Source: Chitinophaga pinensis (GTDB lineage: Bacteria > Bacteroidota > Bacteroidia > Bacteroidales > GCA-2748055). Taken from it: DNA of 46,351 nucleotides. Made by a program: the position numbers and the translations under genes. The DNA is taken from contig CAMAZH010000013.1 in assembly GCA_945863035.1 (NCBI GenBank), forward strand, positions 1-46,351, read 5' to 3'. Positions within the stretch are counted from its first letter, which is position 1. Every line of letters starts with the position of its first letter. The notes under the pieces are model-generated. The model saw only the letters and a list, made by a program, of their open reading frames with translations. It was not told the DNA's origin and did no database searches. Positions 17,409 through 25,103 of this stretch are shown here, piece after piece.

Positions 17409-18968
17409 TCACAAGGCTCTCAGGCGGTACATAAGCTTGTGGTTTTCGGGTGAGAACTGAAGCCCTCGATTCAGGTAGTCACGTGCAGCGGCTTTATTGT
17501 TTCGTTTAAAATAATATACGGCGGCCGCAGAATAGGCGTCGCCAACTTTCTCGTAATGAATGCTGATACCGGGGTGTAGATGAAAAAGGTTTTCGAATTT
17601 CTTCAACAAGACTTCTCCTTCAGCGGGCTGATCGAAATCGAACCTCTCCTCACCTAACTGGAGGTATCCAAGCATCTGCAGGCTAATAAATGATTCGTTG
17701 TTCTGCATAACAGGGAATCTCAACTCAAATTCCTCGAGCATATTTACGATCTCCTGATTTGAAGAGGTTGAGAAGGTGTAGGCAATACTTTGCACACAGA
17801 AAGCCTGAACCTCCGGATCATTCGGATCGACAGAAAGAGCTGTTTCAAAATAAGTGAGGGATTCTTTTACACGGAAGGTTGACAAAAGCATCCGCCCTCT
17901 TTGAAAGTAGTATTCCTTTTCGATCGCTTTACGAACATCGGGTATTTCAACTGCATCCATCAGGAAGAAATAGATCTGGTCGTAAAGTGCGACCTGCGAC
18001 TTTTCCATCAGGACTTTCTCGGTAAGGTTTCTGTATTCAAGCAGGATCATTTCAAGTTCAAGGCCTTTCCCGACAAAGCGTGATGCAAATGCCAGAAATG
18101 AAGCATCCTGGACTTCGGTATAATCGGTTTCTGCGATGCACCATGACAAAAGGAATAGCATTACCGTTGAAACCCTGTCGGAAGGATAGAGACAATAGGC
18201 TTTTTGGATTTGCTGAAATGCGTAGTTAAAATTACTTTTTCCAAAGTTGTAAAATGCGTCATTCAGATATTGAAGTCCGGCGAGTTCCCGCATCCCAATG
18301 CTCGAATCCGGAAAATAATACTTGTTAAAGATATCATCCGCAGATACGCTTTTTGCTTCTTCCTTGCTTATTTTTTTTGTAAACACAAGATAATTAACAA
18401 ACTGCACCTTAAGCTTGGCATCGAAATACTGAAATCCGAAGATTGGATCGGTGGTTTCGACTTTTATCTGCAAGGTTCCTGGAAATGCAACAGGATGAAC
18501 ATGATTCGCACTCTCTTTAAACTCAAAACTAACTCCGAGGTTTGAAAAAATAAAACCGTAAAAAGCTGATGCTGTAAGGCAATTAAAATTCCCGGAGGAA
18601 AGAAGCTCCGGAAATAGTGTTTCCTCCCTATACTGTATAAGTACATCGCCATTTATAAGCTCAAAGACTCTTTCAACTTTTTTCTCGTCTTTTAGCTTTT
18701 CGAATTTTTTCTGGCTGATTTTTTCCGTTTCCAGCTGTATCCGTTTGGATATCCGATCCCTCAATTCCTTATCCGATGAGGGGGAAACGGCAAGGAACAG
18801 GCTAAGGTAATCGATGGAGTCCCTCTGAATCCCTGAGAATGCCTCTCTTTCAAAACCCGAATTAAATTTCAGATCATCGAAACTTACTAGCGCAGGGCTT
18901 TGCGCGAAAGAATTGATGCCAAAAAAGGCAATTGCGAAAACCAAACCAATAGGGCGAAGTAGGATCAT
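17409..18968 (-). CDS. Secreted TPR protein with a transglutaminase-like Cys/His/Asp region
   Basis: A 519-residue protein with a cleavable signal peptide ending near FAQS (22-24). The N-terminal half holds GNFNCLTASAFYGFIFSNLG, ANHVHPVAF and ETTDP. These place Cys130, His156 and Asp174 in the order and spacing of a papain/transglutaminase-type triad, so a peptidase or transferase activity is possible but unproven. The C-terminal half has tetratricopeptide repeats (SLTYFETALSVDPNDPEVQAF, AAARDYLNRGLQFSPENHK). It follows tolC but has its own strong promoter at 18989-19019, so it need not depend on the efflux operon. Substrate and location beyond the periplasm are unknown. Confidence 0.8.
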   Translation of the reverse strand: MILLRPIGLVFAIAFFGINSFAQSPALVSFDDLKFNSGFEREAFSGIQRDSIDYLSLFLAVSPSSDKELRDRISKRIQLETEKISQKKFEKLKDEKKVERVFELINGDVLIQYREETLFPELLSSGNFNCLTASAFYGFIFSNLGVSFEFKESANHVHPVAFPGTLQIKVETTDPIFGFQYFDAKLKVQFVNYLVFTKKISKEEAKSVSADDIFNKYYFPDSSIGMRELAGLQYLNDAFYNFGKSNFNYAFQQIQKAYCLYPSDRVSTVMLFLLSWCIAETDYTEVQDASFLAFASRFVGKGLELEMILLEYRNLTEKVLMEKSQVALYDQIYFFLMDAVEIPDVRKAIEKEYYFQRGRMLLSTFRVKESLTYFETALSVDPNDPEVQAFCVQSIAYTFSTSSNQEIVNMLEEFELRFPVMQNNESFISLQMLGYLQLGEERFDFDQPAEGEVLLKKFENLFHLHPGISIHYEKVGDAYSAAAVYYFKRNNKAAARDYLNRGLQFSPENHKLMYRLRAL

Positions 18969-18988
18969 TTCAGTTTACTCTTTGATCC

Positions 18989-19019
18989 CAAAATTACATT
19001 ATCTAATCAAGTTGTCAAA
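18989..19019 (-). promoter_or_regulatory. Strong Bacteroidota promoter for the TPR gene
   Basis: On the minus strand, TTTG at 19019-19016, a 19-base spacer and TAATTTTG at 18996-18989 match both consensus boxes exactly. The -33 box lies inside the last codons of tolC. Transcription would start near 18982, about 14 bases before the ATG. Confidence 0.6.
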
Positions 19020-20501
19020 CTCTTCGGACAAGGTTTGGTTGTTTATCCAGTCGAAAAGTGTTAATGACCGCATATTGAAGAAGTAATTCCAATAATTTCT
19101 CAGGGCCTCGATATAAGCTCGAGTTGCCACATCCTTCTCCTGAAGGGCAACATTGAGATCAAGAACGCTGATCTTCCCGATCAGGAAACGCTGTTTAGTC
19201 ACCTCATAGCGCAATCGGGCAATGGTATCGGCTTTGGCGGCGATAACCAGCTGGTCATCCTGAAGGTTAAACTGCATTACCTGCAACAACACCTCTTGTT
19301 CGAAGTCCATTTCAGCCTGGGCAACATTGGTTTTAACAACTTCCTGAGCCGACTGGGCCATTTTGTATTTCCCGCGGGCTAGTCCCCAGTCCATCAGGGG
19401 AATTTCAATACCCAATCTCACCCTTTCCTGCTGCTGAGGGTTTACATAGAGTCCATCGAATTCATCTCCTCGCTGACTTAGTCCGAAACTTGCAAAAAGA
19501 TCGGCATTCAGACCTTTTTCGGCTTTCGAAAGCGAAACGCTCTGACGGGCCTCAATAAGCTGTCTTTGGCGTGAAAGCACATCCGGATTGTTTTTCCGGG
19601 CTTCCTCCAGAGCTTTTATAAGTTGCACTTCATTATCCGGGATTTCTTCGGGGATGATGAGTGCGATATCCTGATCCTGGTTGAAACCAAGGAAAGAATT
19701 GAGTTGAAACTTCCGAATGGCCAGATCAATTTTAGCCTCGTTAAGTGATGTGCCTGCGTTGAGCATCGACAGTTCCATCTGCAGCAGTTCGTTTTCGGCG
19801 ATGGTCCCTAACTGATATCTTCCTCTGGCAATTTTGTAAAGGGTGTCGGCATTCGAATAGTTCTGATTGGAAATCTCAAGGTTTTTCTGCGCAAGTGCAA
19901 GATCGAAAAAATAATTTACCGCTCGGAGCGACACCCGTTCCAAGGCATTGATATAGTCCTTCTTGGACTCCTCGTATTTCAGGGGCTCAATTAGTTTCTC
20001 CCATTTCATCCGGTTGTAACCGTTGATCGGCTGCCGAAAACCAATATTTATTGGATTGGTAAGGTAGGAAGTTCCTCCGTCCTCGGTAAGGAAATCGATT
20101 CTCTGAAGGTCCGAGCTCATATAGATATTTCCCCCGGTAAAAGGTATGTTCTGATTAAGTTCAAGGCTTCCCATTGTTCCAATCTGCTTTCGCTCAGCAA
20201 AGATGTCACCTTCTTCAAGCGAGATTTTTTCAATGCTGCGGTTCAGGTCGGGCAGGGTTGCGCTCATCGATAAGTTAGGCAGATACCCAGCTTTATAGGA
20301 ACGGTATTCCCAATAGCTTGCTCGGAACTGGTGCCTGGCGGTAACTGCCATAGGTGATTGACTGCGGGCAGTGGCGATGACCTGCTCAAAACTCATCTCG
20401 CGTCTGTCATGCAATGTTGCCGAATCGGACTGGGCGACCAACAAAAAAGAATTGCCGGCAAAAAAGAAACCAACAAGCCAATAAAATATTTTTCTATTCA
20501 T
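18999..20501 (-). CDS. TolC family outer-membrane efflux protein
   Basis: The outer-membrane duct of a tripartite export system. The start is placed at the ATG at 20501 (MNRKIFYWLVGFFFAG), giving 500 residues with a clean signal peptide. Upstream in-frame codons reach back into the permease gene and lack a signal. The mature part has the TolC repeat pattern: long alpha-helical stretches with ALEEARKNNPDVLSRQRQLIEARQSV and NYSNADTLYKIARGRYQLGTIAENELLQMELSM, and a second copy with RLRYEVTKQRFLIGKISVLDLNVALQEKD. It overlaps the permease gene by 8 bases, so translation is coupled. Together with the adaptor and permease it forms one operon. Confidence 0.92.
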   Translation of the reverse strand: MNRKIFYWLVGFFFAGNSFLLVAQSDSATLHDRREMSFEQVIATARSQSPMAVTARHQFRASYWEYRSYKAGYLPNLSMSATLPDLNRSIEKISLEEGDIFAERKQIGTMGSLELNQNIPFTGGNIYMSSDLQRIDFLTEDGGTSYLTNPINIGFRQPINGYNRMKWEKLIEPLKYEESKKDYINALERVSLRAVNYFFDLALAQKNLEISNQNYSNADTLYKIARGRYQLGTIAENELLQMELSMLNAGTSLNEAKIDLAIRKFQLNSFLGFNQDQDIALIIPEEIPDNEVQLIKALEEARKNNPDVLSRQRQLIEARQSVSLSKAEKGLNADLFASFGLSQRGDEFDGLYVNPQQQERVRLGIEIPLMDWGLARGKYKMAQSAQEVVKTNVAQAEMDFEQEVLLQVMQFNLQDDQLVIAAKADTIARLRYEVTKQRFLIGKISVLDLNVALQEKDVATRAYIEALRNYWNYFFNMRSLTLFDWINNQTLSEEFDNLIR

Positions 20502-21849
20502 ATCTGAGTGATTCAATAGGGTCTTTCTCGGAGGCTCTTTTAGCCGGAGAATAGCCAAAAACAATTCCCACCGATGCGGAAACACAGAAAGCGATCAGTA
20601 CTGAAAAAGGCGATATTATTGTAAGGATATCCGCAAACTCGGTAATTAGTTTAGCTCCCACGATACCCAAAACAACCCCGATCAGACCTCCGGAAACGCT
20701 AATCAGAACCGCCTCTGAGAGAAATTGTACAACGATATCCTTTTTCCTGGCACCGATGGCAAGCCGGGTACCGATTTCCTTTATTCGTTCCATTACCGTG
20801 GCGAACATAATATTCATGATACCAATCCCCCCTACCAGAAGAGAGATACTGGCAATAGCCCCAAGCACGATGTTGAACACATCCTTGGTGCGTTGTTCCT
20901 GTTTGAGAAGCAACTCAGGAACAGTGATCTCGAAATCCTTTACTTCCTGATGCCTGCGGATAAACATCCTGCTAAGCACTTCGGTGGATGGGGTTAATTC
21001 TTTCGAATCGTTGACCTGAACAATAATCCGGTCAAGTTGATTATAGTTTGAAGAGGTGTTTTGGTTTGCGGTTGTGGAGATTGAAAAACTGAAGTTACCC
21101 ATCATTGTGGTCTGAGTGGATTTTAATCTTGATGATACCAAGGCTCTGTTCTGAAAGCGGAGCAACATGGTTTTTACAGGAACATAAACGTTATCATTCA
21201 TAACATTCACGCCCGTGTTTTCAAATCTCGTGAGTTTTATATTGTTCTTCTCAAGAACCCCGATGACCCTGAGCCATACCTGATCGAATTTGATAAACTG
21301 TCCCACCGGGTTCTGCTGCGGAAAAAACTTCACAGCAATATTTGAACCAATTACACATACGGGTATTCCTTTATCTTCGTGATAATCGTTAAAGAATAGG
21401 CCGTTTTCAAGTTGAAGGTTGAAAATATCAAAATATTCGTTCGATACTCCGAGCAGTTTGGCTGTTTCCCTCTTGCCATGCTGCATAACGTATGAGTTGA
21501 TAGCTACCTCCGGGCTTATACGGTGAACCGTGGTAAGCACCTCTTTAATTGCATCTACGTCAGCCAGATTAAGGCCCGGCGAGAATTTGGACTTCTCCTT
21601 GTCGCTATTCGCAGGTTCTGAGCCGGAGCCTGAATTGGAAGGTTCCACTATCGGAGTGATCATGATGTTGTTTACACCAACCATCTTAATCTGCTCGAGA
21701 ATTTCCTGTTGAGCTCCATTTCCGATGGCAAGCATGCTGATGACAGCTGCAACCCCGAATATAATACCAAGGCCTGTAAGCAGGCTGCGAAACTTGTTCC
21801 CAAGGATTGATTCAACAGCAATTACGATATCATGAAAGTAGCGACTCAT
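20494..21849 (-). CDS. MacB-like ABC transporter permease (no fused ATPase)
   Basis: A 451-residue inner-membrane permease. It starts with a cytoplasmic/membrane segment (IVIAVESILGNKFRSLLTGLGIIFGVAAVISMLAIGNG), followed by a large periplasmic MacB_PCD domain (about 50-320). The C-terminal FtsX domain has three membrane helices (IVLGAIASISLLVGGIGIMNIMFA, LSEAVLISVSGGLIGVVLGIVGA, FSVLIAFCVSASVGIVFGYSPAKRA) ending EKDPIESLRYE. Classical MacB carries its ATPase at the N-terminus; this one does not, and no ATPase gene lies in the operon, so it must be powered in trans. It overlaps the adaptor gene by 4 bases (ATGA). Confidence 0.9.
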   Translation of the reverse strand: MSRYFHDIVIAVESILGNKFRSLLTGLGIIFGVAAVISMLAIGNGAQQEILEQIKMVGVNNIMITPIVEPSNSGSGSEPANSDKEKSKFSPGLNLADVDAIKEVLTTVHRISPEVAINSYVMQHGKRETAKLLGVSNEYFDIFNLQLENGLFFNDYHEDKGIPVCVIGSNIAVKFFPQQNPVGQFIKFDQVWLRVIGVLEKNNIKLTRFENTGVNVMNDNVYVPVKTMLLRFQNRALVSSRLKSTQTTMMGNFSFSISTTANQNTSSNYNQLDRIIVQVNDSKELTPSTEVLSRMFIRRHQEVKDFEITVPELLLKQEQRTKDVFNIVLGAIASISLLVGGIGIMNIMFATVMERIKEIGTRLAIGARKKDIVVQFLSEAVLISVSGGLIGVVLGIVGAKLITEFADILTIISPFSVLIAFCVSASVGIVFGYSPAKRASEKDPIESLRYE

Positions 21850-23234
21850 TGATTTCTTTGTCTTTTCCCTTGTTGACCAGGACCCCGGGCTCCTTCTCTG
21901 ATTCCTTGACCTGACTTTTTATCGGGCTTTTCTTTCATCTCTTCCATTTTATTTGCTTCTTCAGCTTTTCTTGCCTTGATAACTTCCATAAGCTCAAGTC
22001 CGGAATACTTAAACTTTTCAGGTTCATTGGGAATGGAAACATAAATCTCTTCTCCCGGTTCAAGACCTTGTTCAACGATGATGGAATTTTCATTGGACTC
22101 ACCCAAAAGAATAACTTTTTTCTGCCCTTTTACGGTATACACAAATGTGAGGCTATCATTTGTGTGAATGGTTTCAAGGGGGATAGACATAACATCCGGG
22201 AATTCGATCGTCACAATCCTGTTGCTGGTTGTCATGGAAGGCCTGAGAATAGGGTCTTTCTCAAAAAGTTCGATTTTCACCTCGAAGACCTTTGCATCGG
22301 TATTTGGCAGCTGTTCTCCAATATTGGCCACCTCGGTAATGACACCGGAATATTTTTTCTCCGGAAAAGCATCGACTCCGATCATGACTTTCTGTCCAAC
22401 CTTAACTTTGGATATGTCAATTTCATTTACATATGTACGGGATACCAATGTGGAAAGATCGGGTAATTCAGCAACTGTAAGATCCCATGTGTTGATCTCG
22501 GACCCAACAGTTCGTTTTTGCCCGTCCCACTCCCTCTTGTAGATTACCATTCCTGATGCCGGAGCGCGAATATCAAAACTGTTCAGTACAGCTTCCATCT
22601 CATGCTTCCTGCGAGTTTCCTTTGACAGGTTTATACTTACTTCAGTCATTTGCGCCTGATATTGAGCTACCTTAAGCTCATAGTTTTTCATTGCCTGTTC
22701 GTAGGCTCTCTGAGCTTTATCAAGGTTAATCTGGGCCTGACGGATTGTTGCCGGCGGTTCATATTTCGACTGTTCCAGAGCGATTGAAGTTTCTTCCATA
22801 TTAAACTTCAGGTTAATAAGGTCATCGCGAAGCTGGCGAAGCTGAATGGTTGTGTCAAGTTGGGTCTTAATAAACTGCGACTGGTCCTTCTCCAGCTCAT
22901 CGATCATATCCTTCAGGCTGTTATCGGCTTCGGAACGGTCGAGTGTAGCAACCCAATCACCCGAATCAACAACGGTACCTTCGGGGATAAGACTTTGAAT
23001 CTTAACCGAACGTATCCTTAGATTCTGACTCCGGAGGTCGGAAGGGCCCCGGATTTCAGTGGAGTTTCGCGCCCTCAACTCCCCTGTGACAGCCACCACG
23101 ATTTCAAAATTGCCTTTCTGAACCTTGGAGGTAAGCTTTACTGCTGCATCACCATCGGGAACCATTGAATATATTATTATAGCAACAACTACCACTGCCA
23201 GAATAATCAATGGGATAAGAATTTTTTTCTTCAT
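21846..23234 (-). CDS. MacA/HlyD-like periplasmic adaptor subunit
   Basis: Links the inner-membrane permease to TolC. The start is placed at the ATG at 23234 (MKKKILIPLIILAVV), giving 462 residues with an N-terminal membrane anchor (4-26). A barrel-sandwich half (TGELRARNSTEIRGPSDLRSQ, LIPEGTVVDSGDWVATLD) is followed by a long coiled-coil hairpin (about 95-205) and the second half (FDIRAPASGMVIYKREWDGQ, VGSEINTWDLTVAELPDLSTLVSRTYV). A beta-barrel and membrane-proximal domain complete it. The C-terminal tail of about 40 residues is rich in Lys, Glu, Gly, Arg and Gln, unusual for the family and probably disordered. Its stop overlaps the permease start (ATGA). The cargo is unknown. Confidence 0.9.
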   Translation of the reverse strand: MKKKILIPLIILAVVVVAIIIYSMVPDGDAAVKLTSKVQKGNFEIVVAVTGELRARNSTEIRGPSDLRSQNLRIRSVKIQSLIPEGTVVDSGDWVATLDRSEADNSLKDMIDELEKDQSQFIKTQLDTTIQLRQLRDDLINLKFNMEETSIALEQSKYEPPATIRQAQINLDKAQRAYEQAMKNYELKVAQYQAQMTEVSINLSKETRRKHEMEAVLNSFDIRAPASGMVIYKREWDGQKRTVGSEINTWDLTVAELPDLSTLVSRTYVNEIDISKVKVGQKVMIGVDAFPEKKYSGVITEVANIGEQLPNTDAKVFEVKIELFEKDPILRPSMTTSNRIVTIEFPDVMSIPLETIHTNDSLTFVYTVKGQKKVILLGESNENSIIVEQGLEPGEEIYVSIPNEPEKFKYSGLELMEVIKARKAEEANKMEEMKEKPDKKSGQGIREGARGPGQQGKRQRNQ

Positions 23235-23343
23235 TAAAATTTCCTGTATTAAAACCAAGTAAGTCTCTCTGAAAATTCATCAATCTTTTTCAGCCAAAAC
23301 ATTCAACAACAATTTAGACAAAGTAAAAACCTAAATTATTCGT

Positions 23344-24723
23344 CTATTTTTTTAAAAATTTAATAATACTTAGTGCAAGATTATCCGCTTCCTCTTTGTT
23401 TTTTGCTTCTGCATAAATTCGGATAATGGGCTCGGTATTGGATTTGCGGAGATGCACCCATCCCTTTTCAAAGTCAATTTTTATTCCGTCGCGGGTGTCG
23501 ATTTTTTCACTCCGATAGTGTTCTTTAACGGATTCGAGCAATTCGTCAACATCCACCTCGGGCGACAGATCCGCTTTATTTTTTGAAATGACGTATTGGG
23601 GATAGGTAGAGCGCAATTCGCTGCATCTCATTTTCTTTTCGGCAAGAAGGCTTAAAAACAAGGCTATCCCAACAAGTGAATCCCTTCCGTAATGGGCCTC
23701 GGGGTAAATAACTCCCCCGTTACCTTCGCCTCCAATGACGCATTTGTTGTCTTTCATTACTTTCACAACGTTTACCTCCCCAACGGCGGCCGAATAGTAT
23801 TGCTGAGACCTTGCAACGGTGATGTCCCTGAGTGCGCGGGAAGATGACAGGTTGGAGGATGTGTTTCCCGGAGTATGAGAAAGCACATAATCGGCAACGG
23901 CTACCAATGTATATTCCTCGCCAAACATTGACCCGTCTTCGCATACAATGGCCAGGCGGTCGACGTCGGGATCAACCACGAAGCCAAGATCGGCCTTTTT
24001 CTCTTTTACCAGCTTTGATATTTCCTGAAGGTTTTCAGGCAGGGGCTCGGGGTTATGAGGAAAAAGGCCATTGGGTTCGCAGTAAAGCTCATATACGACT
24101 TCCACGCCAAGGGCTTTGAGCAGCTGAGGAATAACCATACCACCCACCGAATTCACACAATCGACCGCTACCTTGAAATTGGCCTTTTTAATTGCTTCAG
24201 TGTTTACCAGTTTTAAAGCAAGAACCTGATCAATATGAATTTTCTCGTAAGATGGAACGTTAATTTGTTTCCCCAGTTTTTCGACGGGAACATAACTGTA
24301 CATGTCGCTTTGAGTATGGGAAATTATTATCTGCCCGTCGGCAGCCGAAAGGAACTCTCCGTTCTGATCCAACAATTTCAGGGCATTCCATTGACCCGGG
24401 TTGTGGCTGGCAGTAATGATAATTCCCCCCTGGGCCTTTTCGCGCGTTACTGCAATTTCGACGGTCGGGGTGGTGGCAAGTCCCAGGCAGATCACATCCA
24501 CACCCATTCCCTGCAAACTGCCGGAAACAATCTTCTCCACCATCTCGCCTGAAACCCGCGCATCGCGGCCCAGAACCACCTTGAGTTTTCCGGATGGGTT
24601 CCGGTCGGTAAGCCAACGTGCATAAGCCGAGGCGAATTTTACAATATCGAGAGGAGTCAGACCTTCATCGGGTTTCCCTCCAATGGTTCCGCGAATACCG
24701 GAGATTGATTTTATTAGTGTCAT
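23344..24723 (-). CDS. glmM: Phosphoglucosamine mutase
   Basis: Converts glucosamine-6-phosphate to glucosamine-1-phosphate for UDP-GlcNAc, needed for peptidoglycan and lipopolysaccharide. A member of the alpha-D-phosphohexomutase superfamily, 459 residues. It shows the phosphoserine loop TASHNP (104-109, catalytic Ser106), the metal loop DPDVDR (251-256), the sugar-binding GGEGNGGVI and the phosphate-binding RKSNTEPIIRIY near the C-terminus. Phosphomannomutase is the main alternative; the opening (ISGIRGTIGGKPDEGLTP) and length match the Bacteroidota enzyme annotated as GlmM. The 5' leader appears long (about 130 bases) and contains a 13-bp hairpin. Confidence 0.9.
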   Translation of the reverse strand: MTLIKSISGIRGTIGGKPDEGLTPLDIVKFASAYARWLTDRNPSGKLKVVLGRDARVSGEMVEKIVSGSLQGMGVDVICLGLATTPTVEIAVTREKAQGGIIITASHNPGQWNALKLLDQNGEFLSAADGQIIISHTQSDMYSYVPVEKLGKQINVPSYEKIHIDQVLALKLVNTEAIKKANFKVAVDCVNSVGGMVIPQLLKALGVEVVYELYCEPNGLFPHNPEPLPENLQEISKLVKEKKADLGFVVDPDVDRLAIVCEDGSMFGEEYTLVAVADYVLSHTPGNTSSNLSSSRALRDITVARSQQYYSAAVGEVNVVKVMKDNKCVIGGEGNGGVIYPEAHYGRDSLVGIALFLSLLAEKKMRCSELRSTYPQYVISKNKADLSPEVDVDELLESVKEHYRSEKIDTRDGIKIDFEKGWVHLRKSNTEPIIRIYAEAKNKEEADNLALSIIKFLKK

Positions 24724-24779
24724 GGTTTAGAATATTTGATGATAAGCTATTTGAAAATGCTAACTACTTCTACTTTAAC

Positions 24780-24831
24780 TGATTTTTCTGCCTGCTCCCT
24801 TTAGGGTTGGGGTAAACGGGCAGAAAAATCA
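24780..24831 (-). repeat. 13-bp hairpin in the glmM leader
   Basis: TGATTTTTCTGCC at 24780-24792 pairs perfectly with GGCAGAAAAATCA at 24819-24831, loop 26 bases. It lies between the predicted glmM transcription start (about 24856) and the ATG at 24723. No T run follows, so it is not an ordinary terminator. It may regulate mRNA stability or translation, or be a mobile-repeat relic. Confidence 0.65.
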
Positions 24832-24862
24832 ACAAAAGTTCCAAATTGTCATTGCAGAAATA

Positions 24863-24870
24863 CAAAGGTA
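24863..24870 (-). promoter_or_regulatory. Probable -7 element of glmM
   Basis: TACCTTTG on the minus strand matches TAnnTTTG exactly. The implied start near 24856 leaves a leader of about 130 bases. No clear -33 TTTG. Confidence 0.35.
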
Positions 24871-25012
24871 ATAAAAAAGCGTATTGATTGATTTTCGATA
24901 AGTTTAAGTAATCAACACTAAAAAAGCAGACAACTCCCGAAATGTTTTGATTGAATTTTGAAATAATCGTCCTAATAATAAATAAGATAATGCATTTGCC
25001 GAATAATTAACT

Positions 25013-25020
25013 TAACTTTG
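25013..25020 (+). promoter_or_regulatory. -7 promoter element of rluB-era-der
   Basis: TAACTTTG is an exact TAnnTTTG match and is followed by CAC, a common context in this phylum. TTTG at 24995-24998 is only 14 bases upstream, closer than usual, so the -33 box is weak. The start near 25027 puts both tandem hairpins in the leader. Confidence 0.5.
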
Positions 25021-25033
25021 CACCCGTTCCCTT

Positions 25034-25073
25034 AACGAAGTGATTCGTTGTGAACAGAGGCGAAGTGATTCGC
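25034..25073 (+). repeat. Two tandem hairpins with the same loop in the rluB leader
   Basis: AACGAA-GTGA-TTCGTT (25034-25049) and GCGAA-GTGA-TTCGC (25060-25073) share the GTGA loop, 25 bases apart. The outer pair differs by a compensating change (A-T in the first, G-C in the second), so pairing is kept. The surrounding 19 bases are a near-exact direct repeat (25036-25054 and 25061-25079). Confidence 0.65.
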
Positions 25074-25103
25074 TATGAATAATTAATAATTGTAAAATAA
25101 AAA

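Larger units (their letters stand above)
24724..25103. other. Divergent intergenic region between glmM and rluB
   Basis: A 380-base AT-rich gap with no credible open frame. It holds the glmM promoter element and leader hairpin on the left, and the rluB promoter and two tandem hairpins on the right, each annotated separately. No tRNA or other RNA gene is recognisable. Confidence 0.7.

Noticed and set aside
25036-25079. CRISPR-like repeats in the rluB leader
   Set aside because: Only two copies 25 bases apart with no spacer series and no cas genes; better read as tandem hairpins.
24724-25103. tRNA or known riboswitch in the glmM-rluB gap
   Set aside because: No cloverleaf, TTCGA arm or known riboswitch core could be made out; only the hairpins described.
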